Of a DNA stretch of 10,540 nucleotides, positions 1-7,147 are shown in pieces. A model generated the notes under the pieces. That model was not told where the DNA came from and searched no databases. It saw nothing but the letters and a program-made list of their open reading frames with translations. This DNA is from Actinomycetota bacterium (GTDB lineage: Bacteria > Actinomycetota > Actinomycetes > Streptosporangiales > Streptosporangiaceae), in NCBI GenBank assembly GCA_003541285.1, contig DPMS01000906.1, positions 3,421 through 13,960 of the forward strand. The letters run 5' to 3'. The first letter of the stretch is position 1. Every line of letters starts with the position of its first letter. Both the position numbers and the translations under genes were made by a program.

Positions 1-606
1 CGCCGCGATCGCCTCGGTGGCGCCACCGCCGGGATCGTGGTGGCCCGCGAACAGCACCGCGGGGATTCCGGCGGCGCGGGGACGGCATGGCCATTGCGCC
101 AGTGACACCGCTGGAGCGATCACGCGGACATCGCCGAAGCCGGCAGCGCGCAGCGCCTGCGCCGTCACGTCGGAGTACGCGACGGTCGTTCCCAGCGGGC
201 GGGACCGGCTGAGCAGATGCGGCTCCATGACTCCCGGCGCGGTGTGGATGACCGGCCGGGACGGGAAGAGCAACTGCCACCACCGGGAGAGCAGCGGGAA
301 TCCTGTGCCTACGGTCAGGATCGCGTGCACCAGGTCACTGTGGCGCGCAAGGAACGCACCCGCCGCGGTGACCTGCAGTCGCTCCGCGGTGTGGGGAATG
401 CCGTCGCGTGAGGCGATAGGGACGGCGTGCCCGCTTGCCAGCCTCGGCTTGCGTCCCATGGCGGGCCACCTGGTGAACCAGGTGAACTCCATGTCCGGGA
501 TCATGCTGGCGATCATGGCGGCAAGCTGCTTGTCGGCCCCTTCGCTGCCTTCCAGCGGGCTGCTGGTAAACAGCAGCACGCGCCGTGGCCGTCTGCTACC
601 GCCCAT
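1..606 (-). CDS. GT4-like glycosyltransferase, 3' end beyond window
   Basis: This is probably a cytoplasmic glycosyltransferase of the GT-B fold (GT4-like) that moves a sugar from a nucleotide donor to a lipid-linked or glycan acceptor. Only 202 codons are present and the frame is open at the left edge; families of this kind usually have 350-400 residues. The N-terminus gives a first Rossmann strand (RRVLLFTSSP, residues 8-17) followed by a Gly-rich loop (EGSEGADKQL, 19-28), as in GT4 N-terminal domains. Near the cut, AVLFAGHHDPGGGATEAI resembles the strand and loop that open the donor-binding C-terminal domain. The EX7E motif would lie outside the window. The ATG at 606 overlaps the upstream gene by 11 bases, with its TAG inside this gene's first codons. 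No clear Shine-Dalgarno is seen, so translation is probably coupled. The glycosyltransferase call is fairly secure; acceptor and donor are unknown. Confidence 0.75.
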   Translation of the reverse strand, partial: MGGSRRPRRVLLFTSSPLEGSEGADKQLAAMIASMIPDMEFTWFTRWPAMGRKPRLASGHAVPIASRDGIPHTAERLQVTAAGAFLARHSDLVHAILTVGTGFPLLSRWWQLLFPSRPVIHTAPGVMEPHLLSRSRPLGTTVAYSDVTAQALRAAGFGDVRVIAPAVSLAQWPCRPRAAGIPAVLFAGHHDPGGGATEAIAA

Positions 607-2137
607 GGCCACCGGCCGGCGGCAGCTGGTAGAGCACAAGGTCGCCGTACGTGCGCTCATGAAACGAGAACACCGGCCGTCCCTGCCGGACGAGAGCGCG
701 CACCTGCGCCGGGCTGAGATGCCCATATCCCAGCTTGATCGTCGCCCACGGCACGACGACGTACCGGGCGTGGGCCTTTGCCCTGGCTGCGGGCGTCGAC
801 CAGCGGCCGACGCGGTACCTGTCGGAAAGCGCCCACTCGGTGATGCCGCGCTCGTTCGTGCCGTCCACCGCGATGATCGCGGAGCCGGCGGGCACGTGCG
901 CGGCCAGGTACTGGCGCAGGCGCGCGTACCCGTTGTCCGGCTGCACCAGCCATTGCACGCAGGTGGCGAGGTTGAGGCCAAGCATGAGGATCGCCATTGT
1001 GCTGAGCAGCACGGTGCGCGGCACTCGGCGATGCCGGCCGAGGTGGCCGCGCCAGAGCGTGGCCGCCACCGGCACTGTCAGCATGCTGGGGACCAGCAGT
1101 AGGTACAGCGCCTGCTCTTCCAGGGTGCCAACGAACAGCGCGTAGCCAAGAGTGGTGAAAGCGGCGATCTGCAGCAGCGCCAGTACCCGCTGCAGCGGCC
1201 CGCCCCGGCGCAGCAGCAGTACCAGCGCGGTCAGGGCGAGGACCAGCAGGATATAGGTCACCCCGAAGTAGCTGGCCTCCGAGGTGAGACGGCCGATGAG
1301 CGACGTGGACCCGAACTTGTTGAACCCCGTGGCCTGGATCAGGCCGAGCAGCCGCTGAAGTCCCTCGGTCTTGGCCTGCCAGAGCGCCTGGAAGTACCCG
1401 GTGGCGGCCACCACCGCCAGGTACACACCGTAGGTCACCATTGTGCAGCCCACCACCAGCAGCGTCACCCGGCGGCGCAGTCCCCAGCCGAGCGCCGCGG
1501 CGGCGAGCAGTGGCAGTACGGTGAGCAGGGCCGCCACGTCCTTGGTGAGCACCGCGAAGCCGAACAGCACCCCGGTGCCGGCCGCCCCGGCAAGAACCCA
1601 GCGGCTGGGTGGCCGGCCGATCAGGTAGGCCAGGGCCAGGTAGCCCAGCAGCAACCAGAGCATCATCGCGGTCTCGAGCAGCACCCGGTCGTTCTGCCGG
1701 ATGCAGTAGGGCTCCACGGCGAACATGGCGCCGGCCACCGCCGCTGCCCAGACCGAGCCGGCCCGCGCCACGAGCAGTGCCAGCACCACGGCGGTGGCTC
1801 CCGCGAGCACGGCGTTGAGCGCACGCATCTGGTAGACGTGTACGACCAGGTCGCCCTGGTAGCCGAGCAGCTTCTCCCAGCCTGCTTCCAGGTAGAAGAA
1901 GCCCGGTGGGTGCAGGAAGAACGGCCGGCCGGTAATGCTGGGAAACCCGCCAGCGGCCGCGCTGTGACCGAGGTCTGTGTAGATGATCTCGTCCCCGAAC
2001 AGGTCGAAGGATCGGCTGGTGGCCGCCAGCCGGATGAGGGTGGTGGCGACGCCGACCGCCACGGCGATGAGCGCGAGCGTCCCTGAGCCGCCAGCGGCTG
2101 GCCGGCCCGCCGCCTTGCGGGTGCCGTTCGCCGTCAC
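596..2137 (-). CDS. GT39-like integral membrane glycosyltransferase (GT-C fold)
   Basis: This is a 513-residue membrane protein of the ArnT/PMT-like GT39 group. Known members use a polyprenyl-phosphate sugar and transfer it to an acceptor on the outer membrane face. An N-terminal hydrophobic segment (about residues 19-38) is followed by an extracytoplasmic loop with the acidic pair D49-E50 in LFGDEIIY, which sits where GT-C enzymes carry their catalytic acid. The loop also holds HPP (76-78) in FLHPPGFFYLEAGW, typical of this family. Many further hydrophobic segments follow to about residue 398, then a soluble C-terminal portion of about 115 residues. The frame is open far upstream (to 3166), but that part overlaps the deacetylase gene. 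The GTG at 2137 is chosen because it overlaps the deacetylase stop as GTGA and directly precedes the first membrane segment. The GT2 enzyme at the head of the operon is a plausible supplier of its donor. The sugar is unknown. Confidence 0.85.
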   Translation of the reverse strand: MTANGTRKAAGRPAAGGSGTLALIAVAVGVATTLIRLAATSRSFDLFGDEIIYTDLGHSAAAGGFPSITGRPFFLHPPGFFYLEAGWEKLLGYQGDLVVHVYQMRALNAVLAGATAVVLALLVARAGSVWAAAVAGAMFAVEPYCIRQNDRVLLETAMMLWLLLGYLALAYLIGRPPSRWVLAGAAGTGVLFGFAVLTKDVAALLTVLPLLAAAALGWGLRRRVTLLVVGCTMVTYGVYLAVVAATGYFQALWQAKTEGLQRLLGLIQATGFNKFGSTSLIGRLTSEASYFGVTYILLVLALTALVLLLRRGGPLQRVLALLQIAAFTTLGYALFVGTLEEQALYLLLVPSMLTVPVAATLWRGHLGRHRRVPRTVLLSTMAILMLGLNLATCVQWLVQPDNGYARLRQYLAAHVPAGSAIIAVDGTNERGITEWALSDRYRVGRWSTPAARAKAHARYVVVPWATIKLGYGHLSPAQVRALVRQGRPVFSFHERTYGDLVLYQLPPAGGHGR

Positions 2138-2952
2138 CTGGGTGCCCGGGGTGCGCTGCCAGCGGGAACGCCGGGGAAGAAATACGTCTCGGGGACGAGC
2201 GGGATCCGGCCGCCGGGGAAGAGTGCGTGTGCCTGGGTCCGGTAGGCGCGGATCAGTCCGGACTTGCCGCGTAGCTGGCGTGACCAGTTCATCTCGATCA
2301 GGCCATGACGCTGGAGGAAGCCGGGGTCGGCTGGATGGCGCAGGTTGTAGGGAAAGTCGCTGTAGTAGACGACAGGGGCACCGCTGTAGGCGGCCGCCGT
2401 GCGCACCAGCACGTGGTCGACGTGCCTGCCGACCCCGAGCGGTGCCAGTACGAGTCCCCGGCCCGCCAGCCGGATAACCAGTTCGAGTGCCAGCCGCAAC
2501 GTGCCGGCATCGTCCGGGGTGACGTGGCCTGAGATGACGTGCAGCCGGTACACCGGGTACAGATGCGCGAGTTCGGGCAGCAGCCGCGCCCACACGGACG
2601 GCGTTCCCAGGTGCGGCCGCCGGCGGAACTGCGCTTCGGTGAGCCCCGCGTGCGTGCAGGTGATGCCCAGCGGTTCGAGTGCGGCGCGGTCCTCCGCCCT
2701 GCGCTGGCTGTACAGCGTCTGCGCGTCGGGCGCCCCGACCTGGCGCAGGTAGCGCCGGGCCGACAGGGTGTACGGCGGCGGGGGAGCCTCGGTGAACAGG
2801 GTGGCGACCGTGACCTGGGTACGGCTGCTGGCGTGGATCAGCATCGCGCCGCAGGAGAGCGCGGCGTCGTCCAGGTGGGGTGACAGCACAAGGAGCGGAA
2901 CGCCCTGCTCGACCGCCGAGGTCAGCGGGTCTGTCCGGGTGCGGGTCTTCAT
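2134..2952 (-). CDS. PIG-L/LmbE family zinc-dependent N-deacetylase
   Basis: This 272-residue protein is of the PIG-L/LmbE family, which removes acetyl groups from N-acetylglucosaminyl compounds (for example MshB, PIG-L, BshB). Residues 21-33 hold the family signature around PHLDD (25-29): H26 and D29 match zinc ligands and D28 the general base. HVDH (177-180) supplies the third ligand, H180. YYSDFPY (196-202) and YRTQ (237-240) match conserved family segments near the C-terminus. There is no signal peptide or membrane segment, so it should act in the cytoplasm. The length is normal. The ATG at 2952 overlaps the upstream stop as ATGA, and its own TGA overlaps the next start as GTGA. Among glycosyltransferases its most likely job is deacetylating a GlcNAc-like residue of a lipid-linked intermediate. 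A role in mycothiol synthesis (mshB) or antibiotic tailoring is less likely in this setting. Confidence 0.9.
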   Translation of the reverse strand: MKTRTRTDPLTSAVEQGVPLLVLSPHLDDAALSCGAMLIHASSRTQVTVATLFTEAPPPPYTLSARRYLRQVGAPDAQTLYSQRRAEDRAALEPLGITCTHAGLTEAQFRRRPHLGTPSVWARLLPELAHLYPVYRLHVISGHVTPDDAGTLRLALELVIRLAGRGLVLAPLGVGRHVDHVLVRTAAAYSGAPVVYYSDFPYNLRHPADPGFLQRHGLIEMNWSRQLRGKSGLIRAYRTQAHALFPGGRIPLVPETYFFPGVPAGSAPRAPR

Positions 2953-4832
2953 CGGCGCGACCCGCTTTCCGGCTGCTGCCCGGCGCGGTCCCCGGGAAGA
3001 AGCCGCTGGACGAGTGTGAGGTACCGTTGCGCGGTCTGCTCCGGCCCGTAGTCGGCCGCGGTGGCATATGCCATCCGGCCCAGCTCCCGCCGCCGTGGCT
3101 GGTCGTCCGCCAGCTCACGCAGCTCATGCGCGAGCGCACTGACGTCGAGCGGCGGGACCCGCACATCTCCGCTCATCCAGCGCAGGCTGGGCAGGTCGAA
3201 ATGCACCACCGGCTTGCCGTAGGACATCGCCTCCAGCGCGGAGATGCCGAAAGCCTCGTACCGGGAGGGCAGCACGAGGAAGGCGCAGCCGGCCAGCAGA
3301 TCGTGCTTGCGCCGGCCGGCCGCTTGCCCGAGCCAGTGGACCCCGGCGCCGGTGCCGGCCAGCAGCCTGGCGAGCTTGTGTTCTTCGGCTGCGGTGCCGC
3401 TGCCCGCCAGCAGCAGCGGCATGGCCACGCCGCTGCGCTGGTAGGCCGCCAGCAGCAGGTCCAGTCCTTTCTCCCAGAGGCCGACCCGGCCAAGGAACAG
3501 GATGTACGCACCCTGGCCGGGCTGCTGGCTGGCCAGGGGCTGCAGGTCGACGCAGTTCGGGATGACCGACACGCGCGCGGCCGGGCTGCAGCGCCGGACC
3601 CGCGCCTCGTCGGCCGGGTTGAGCACCACGATGTCGCGGTAGAAGCGCAGCCCGAACCGCTCGATGAGGAAGAAGGGGACCCGGTACCGGCGTGTCATTT
3701 CCTCGCCGCTGAGGTTCTGGGCGAAGCCCAGTACCCGGGCCGGTGTGAAGAGCGGCAGGAAGCTGGTGGAGAACGGCGGGGTGAAGCTCTCGATCCACAG
3801 GTCGTGCGGTATCCGCCGGGCCGCCCTGGGCAGCAGCGCATGGAACAACAGCTGGCCCGCGCGCGGCCCCGCCCAGCTGACGGGGAGATACCGGTAGCAC
3901 ACTCCGTCGTGGCTGCTTGTTCCACCCTGGCGTGCCGCGGTGACGACCGTGACCTGGAAATGCCCCGCGAGCCAGTGGGCCAGCATGTCGGCCACGGCGG
4001 CACCCCCGCCGCCGTACCGGGGATTGCCGGGGCTCATCCACGGGTCGCGCTGACGGTCCTGCAGGGCATGCCCGACCTCGTGGGCGATCACCGCGGCGGC
4101 CGCCACCGAGAGTCGCTCCCCGTGCGATGAGACGGCCAGCGCCGGTGCCTGGCCCGTGCCGAAGCGGCCAGCCGGCAGGTTGGCGCCGGCCACCGCCTGG
4201 CTGGGAGCACCACGGCTGCTTCCGGGCCAGGACCTGATGGCCAGTGCTGCCGCCTCCACTGCGACCGTGGCCGGCGGCTGGTCACCGGTGTCCAGCCGGG
4301 CCGATGACGGCATCCACCCGGCCCAGCCGCGGTAGGCGGCCCGCCACCGGCCGAGCTCGCCTGGTGAGTGCTCACGGTCGCGTGCCGCCAGCACCTGTGA
4401 TGGGGCGTCCAGCAGCAGCAGCAGGTCGTAGCGGCGGCCTAGCCAGGCGAACAGCGCCGCCGTCAGCGAACTCGGCGGCGGGCTGAACTTGGCCAGCCCG
4501 TCGAGTGGGCCACGATCGGTGACCACGGCGGGTGGCCGCCCGTGAGCACCGCGGCGGGCTGCCAGGTATGCCCAGGCCAGCCGTGCGGCCAGTTCCGCCG
4601 CGTCCACCATGGCGTGTGCCCGGCGTGCCCAGGACCGCCGCTGCGTGGCGGGGGCGCGCGCCCGGCCCCGTCCCGCCGGCGCCCGGCGGCACAGCACGCA
4701 CCCGAAGCAGTACGCGGTCGCCACCGAGAACCCGTGCGCCTCCAGGCGGCGCGCCAGCTGCCGGGTGAGCGTGGACTTGCCCGACCCGTCCGGCCCGCAG
4801 ACGGCCACAACCAGGCGTGGGTGGCGGCTCAT
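2949..4832 (-). CDS. Thymidylate-kinase-like / GT4 glycosyltransferase fusion
   Basis: This is a 627-residue multidomain protein. Residues 1-205 are a P-loop kinase domain like thymidylate kinase: Walker A GPDGSGKST (13-21), a DRG motif (106-108), the strand YDLLLLLDAP (135-144) and an Arg-rich lid (RDREHSPGEL, 151-160). Residues 266-615 are a GT4 glycosyltransferase: SPGNPRYGGGG (267-277) at the start, ILFLGRVGLWEKGLD (444-458), and the donor-binding EX7E motif with E526 and E534 in YEAFGISALEA. Between them, about residues 219-263 resemble a fragment of a zinc metallopeptidase with HEVGH (251-255). The GT4 part lacks the usual first beta-strand before its Gly-rich loop. Kinase-like proteins of this type occur in surface-polysaccharide clusters, but their substrate is generally unknown. 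The ATG at 4832 overlaps the upstream stop as ATGA, and its own stop overlaps the deacetylase start. An assembly error at the join cannot be excluded. Confidence 0.85.
   Translation of the reverse strand: MSRHPRLVVAVCGPDGSGKSTLTRQLARRLEAHGFSVATAYCFGCVLCRRAPAGRGRARAPATQRRSWARRAHAMVDAAELAARLAWAYLAARRGAHGRPPAVVTDRGPLDGLAKFSPPPSSLTAALFAWLGRRYDLLLLLDAPSQVLAARDREHSPGELGRWRAAYRGWAGWMPSSARLDTGDQPPATVAVEAAALAIRSWPGSSRGAPSQAVAGANLPAGRFGTGQAPALAVSSHGERLSVAAAAVIAHEVGHALQDRQRDPWMSPGNPRYGGGGAAVADMLAHWLAGHFQVTVVTAARQGGTSSHDGVCYRYLPVSWAGPRAGQLLFHALLPRAARRIPHDLWIESFTPPFSTSFLPLFTPARVLGFAQNLSGEEMTRRYRVPFFLIERFGLRFYRDIVVLNPADEARVRRCSPAARVSVIPNCVDLQPLASQQPGQGAYILFLGRVGLWEKGLDLLLAAYQRSGVAMPLLLAGSGTAAEEHKLARLLAGTGAGVHWLGQAAGRRKHDLLAGCAFLVLPSRYEAFGISALEAMSYGKPVVHFDLPSLRWMSGDVRVPPLDVSALAHELRELADDQPRRRELGRMAYATAADYGPEQTAQRYLTLVQRLLPGDRAGQQPESGSRR
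4044..4178 (-). other. Embedded zinc-metallopeptidase-like fragment with HEVGH
   Basis: About 45 residues (219-263 of the kinase-GT4 fusion) resemble the segment around the active site of the YugP-type neutral zinc metallopeptidases (Pfam Zn_peptidase_2). Those proteins carry an LS...gRSVAA-x-aVAAHEVGHAiQ pattern. Here ERLSVAAAAVIAHEVGHALQ (239-258) matches it closely. The fragment stops just after the motif, where the GT4 sequence begins. The downstream third zinc ligand and the membrane segments of a whole enzyme are absent, so peptidase activity is very unlikely. It reads in frame with both flanking domains. The family assignment is from memory of the motif and has not been searched. Confidence 0.6.
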
Positions 4833-5743
4833 GTGATCCGCACCCGGCGTTTCTTGGCCAGGACCAGGGGAACCCGCAGCGCGGCCTCCCTGGCCGCCTC
4901 CCGGGTCTGGCCTGCCCGGATCAGATGGTAGGCATGCTCTGCGCCGGCCCGCAGGGACAGTGCCATGGGCAGCGCCATCGGCAGGCTGAGCGGGACCGCG
5001 CGGTCGAGCCGGTCGATGGCTATCTCCACGGTCGCCAGCGCACCGTCGTAACCGGCCACCCAGCCTTCCCGCACGGCCTCCTCACGTGCGGGGTGCATCA
5101 CATCGGGCTTGAGCAGGTCCCGCACCGCGAAGAGCTCGGACAAGTCAAGCGCGAGGTTCTGGAACAGCGCGTGCGCCAGCCAGATCCGCAGATGGTCGGC
5201 GGGTGCCGGGACCAGGCAGCCGTGCTCGGTCTCGCAGGCACCGGCCATCAGCCGGTCGGTGGGCAGCACCGGGATGCCGAACCAGGAGACGCTGGCGTGC
5301 AGGTGCAGTGCAGGTCCCACGAGTGGGTAGAGGTGAGCCTTGGTCGAGCGTTCCAGCCAGTAGGTCGAACGGTGCACGTACCAGCCGGCCAGCGCGGCCA
5401 GCGCGCCTTCCCACTGCCAGGAGCGCACCACCAGATCGAAGTCGGTGTGGACGCACTCACCCGGGACGTCTGCCTTGATCAGCACCGAGGGGATGCCGGC
5501 CCGCTGGAGCCGGTGGGTCACCTGTCGCAGGTTGCGGGCGAACAGGTCGTTGGCGACCTTGACCTCGGTCAGCACGTATGCGAGCTGCTGCGGGTAGGCG
5601 CGGGCGAGCCGGCCCTCGACCTGGTTGCGGAAGGCCACGGCCATCGCGCTCTGCAGTTCCGGGATCGTGGCCTCACGCGGTTTGCCCCGCCATACCGCGT
5701 CAGTCAGCAGCATGACCGCGGCCTGGTTCCTGATATGCCTCAT
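4829..5743 (-). other. Nucleotidyltransferase-like domain, possible separate 304-aa product
   Basis: An in-frame ATG at 5743 begins MRHIRNQAAVMLLTDAVW and would give a self-contained 304-residue nucleotidyltransferase-like protein. It lies at the domain boundary, right after the Arg/Gly-rich linker that ends the flippase (about residues 450-468). A strong Shine-Dalgarno sits just before it. Both a fused and a free form are possible. Nothing in the sequence stops the upstream frame before this point, so the fused reading stands as the main call. Confidence 0.5.
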
Positions 5744-7147
5744 TGGTTCCCTCCGCTGTCCGCGCGCCGCCCCGTCCAGTCCCGGTGATCCGGGGCGGCG
5801 CAGGAATCTCACTGCCGCCAGCAACCCCACGAGGGTGGCGATCACCAGCCAGGCAACCGGGACCGGCCGCAGGCCGATTAGCACCGCCGCCGCCACGATC
5901 GGCTCCACCAGCCGTAGACGGGTGAACACCGCGTAGCCCTGGCGGCGGACCAGCCAGTACGCCACCAGTGCGAGCGCGGCACAGGCGCCCACCGCGCCGC
6001 CCACGGCCAGCCCGGTGACACCGTCGGCCCGCCATCCGGCCAGCAGCGCCGTGACATACCCGATCAGGCCAGCGCCCTGCCACCACAGGCAGGAGTAGTC
6101 GCCCACCGCCTGGAAGAAGGTCGTCAGCAGGTTGAGGCCGCCCACGGCCAGCCCGGCGAGCGCGGTGAACCTGAGCAGGAGCACCATCTCGCTGTACTCG
6201 GGCGGGAAGACCGCTCCCAGCACCGGTGCGGGAACGGTCACCAGGATCGCGGTGAGCGGCAGCGCCACCGTCACGTACATCCGGATCGCCCGGTTGGCCA
6301 GGTCACTGCCGGGCGCACGCTTGGAGAGCGACGGGAAGAACGCCGTGCCCACCGCGCTGGCCACGAACACAGTGACCCGGGAGACAGCGGCGCTGGCCTG
6401 ATAGCTGGCCGCCGCGGCCCGGCTGGCCGGCAGCAGGGTGACCAGGACCACGTCGATCACCGTGAGTATCGTCACCAGTCCCTGCACCGCGGCGATGCCG
6501 GTCGCGCGGTGCCACAGGTCACGGTTGGCCAGGGAGGCCCGCCAGCGCTCCCGGCGGCCATGCGGCAGCGGCGGCAGCCACGCCAGCAGGAGCAGCCCCC
6601 CGATGCCGAAACCGGCAAACGCCCCCGCATCGCCCAGTCCGGCGGCGGTTACCAGCAGCAGCCCGGAAACGATCTTCACCAGGCTCTCCGCCACGGTCAG
6701 GACCGACAGGGTGCGCATCCGCCCGCGTCCCTGCAGCCAGCCCATGGTGGGCATGCCAAGGAAGATGACGAACGTGCTGGCCGCCAGGACGAGGGTGGCG
6801 GACAGGGCGGCGAACCGGGCGGTGATCAGGCCGATGACGGCGGCAGCGACGAGCCCGAGACCCACGCTCGTCATCAGCGCAAACATGACCGCGGCGGTCC
6901 GGTCGGCGGCCGAGCGGGCGCGGGCCAGCGACTGGGCGAGGATCCAGGGCACCGACACTGTTGCCACGGTCACGGCCCACAGCAGCAGGCCCTGGCCTGC
7001 GCCGAACCGTGCATAGGCGGCCACGTTCAGCAGCCGGGTCAGGATCAGCGCGTACCCGTAGTTGAGGATGCCCACGGCTACGAAGGCCACCGTGATCCAC
7101 CTGGCGCCGCGGGTGGCGATGAATTCGTCCCGCTGGCTGACGGTCAC
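4829..7147 (-). CDS. MOP-type flippase fused to nucleotidyltransferase-like domain
   Basis: This is a 772-residue, two-part protein. Residues 1-450 form a polytopic membrane protein of the MOP/Wzx flippase type: about 12-14 hydrophobic segments, an N-terminal WITVAFVAVGILNYGYALILT (17-37), and a central RVTVFVASAVGTAFFPSLS (257-275) like polysaccharide exporters. Such proteins move lipid-linked sugars across the cytoplasmic membrane. Residues 469-772 are soluble and resemble the uncharacterised nucleotidyltransferase family NTP_transf_5: VLIKAD (555-560), TDFDLVV (568-574) with the metal-binding-like D569/D571 pair, LHLHASVSWFG (614-624), and PADHLRIWLAHALF (649-662). The usual KG before the acidic pair is KA here. 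Residues 721-730 contain a small tandem LPMA repeat. The GTG at 7147 overlaps the upstream stop as GTGA, with a GAGGA about ten bases before it. A strong internal ribosome binding site suggests that the C-terminal domain may also be made alone. Confidence 0.82.
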   Translation of the reverse strand: MTVSQRDEFIATRGARWITVAFVAVGILNYGYALILTRLLNVAAYARFGAGQGLLLWAVTVATVSVPWILAQSLARARSAADRTAAVMFALMTSVGLGLVAAAVIGLITARFAALSATLVLAASTFVIFLGMPTMGWLQGRGRMRTLSVLTVAESLVKIVSGLLLVTAAGLGDAGAFAGFGIGGLLLLAWLPPLPHGRRERWRASLANRDLWHRATGIAAVQGLVTILTVIDVVLVTLLPASRAAAASYQASAAVSRVTVFVASAVGTAFFPSLSKRAPGSDLANRAIRMYVTVALPLTAILVTVPAPVLGAVFPPEYSEMVLLLRFTALAGLAVGGLNLLTTFFQAVGDYSCLWWQGAGLIGYVTALLAGWRADGVTGLAVGGAVGACAALALVAYWLVRRQGYAVFTRLRLVEPIVAAAVLIGLRPVPVAWLVIATLVGLLAAVRFLRRPGSPGLDGAARGQRREPMRHIRNQAAVMLLTDAVWRGKPREATIPELQSAMAVAFRNQVEGRLARAYPQQLAYVLTEVKVANDLFARNLRQVTHRLQRAGIPSVLIKADVPGECVHTDFDLVVRSWQWEGALAALAGWYVHRSTYWLERSTKAHLYPLVGPALHLHASVSWFGIPVLPTDRLMAGACETEHGCLVPAPADHLRIWLAHALFQNLALDLSELFAVRDLLKPDVMHPAREEAVREGWVAGYDGALATVEIAIDRLDRAVPLSLPMALPMALSLRAGAEHAYHLIRAGQTREAAREAALRVPLVLAKKRRVRIT
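5744..5755 (-). promoter_or_regulatory. Internal Shine-Dalgarno before the nucleotidyltransferase domain
   Basis: On the minus strand the sequence reads GCGGAGGGAACCAATG. A GGAGG core lies seven bases before the in-frame ATG at 5743, which is close to ideal. It is a better ribosome binding site than those before most of the annotated starts in this operon. A chance match in GC-rich coding sequence is possible, but its position exactly at the domain join argues for function or for a formerly separate gene. Confidence 0.55.

Noticed and set aside
17..1102. Long plus-strand open frame opposite the first two genes
   Set aside because: The protein is rich in Arg, Ala, Pro and Gly with no recognisable motif and lies antisense to two well-supported genes. 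This is the usual mirror frame in high-GC DNA.
2134..2952. Assignment as mshB (mycothiol synthesis)
   Set aside because: The deacetylase motifs are shared by the whole PIG-L family, and the gene sits among glycan-assembly genes rather than mycothiol genes.
2138..3166. Upstream extension of the GT39 frame (would give 856 residues)
   Set aside because: It overlaps the whole deacetylase gene in another frame, has low-complexity Arg/Pro/Gly composition, and the GTG at 2137 forms a typical GTGA joint right before the first membrane segment.
2880..4130. Plus-strand open frame of 416 codons
   Set aside because: It is antisense to the kinase-GT4 fusion and has no domain-like pattern; it is a shadow of GC-biased codons.
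4044..4178. A functional metallopeptidase
   Set aside because: Only the HEVGH segment is present. The third metal ligand, the membrane segments and most of the fold are absent.
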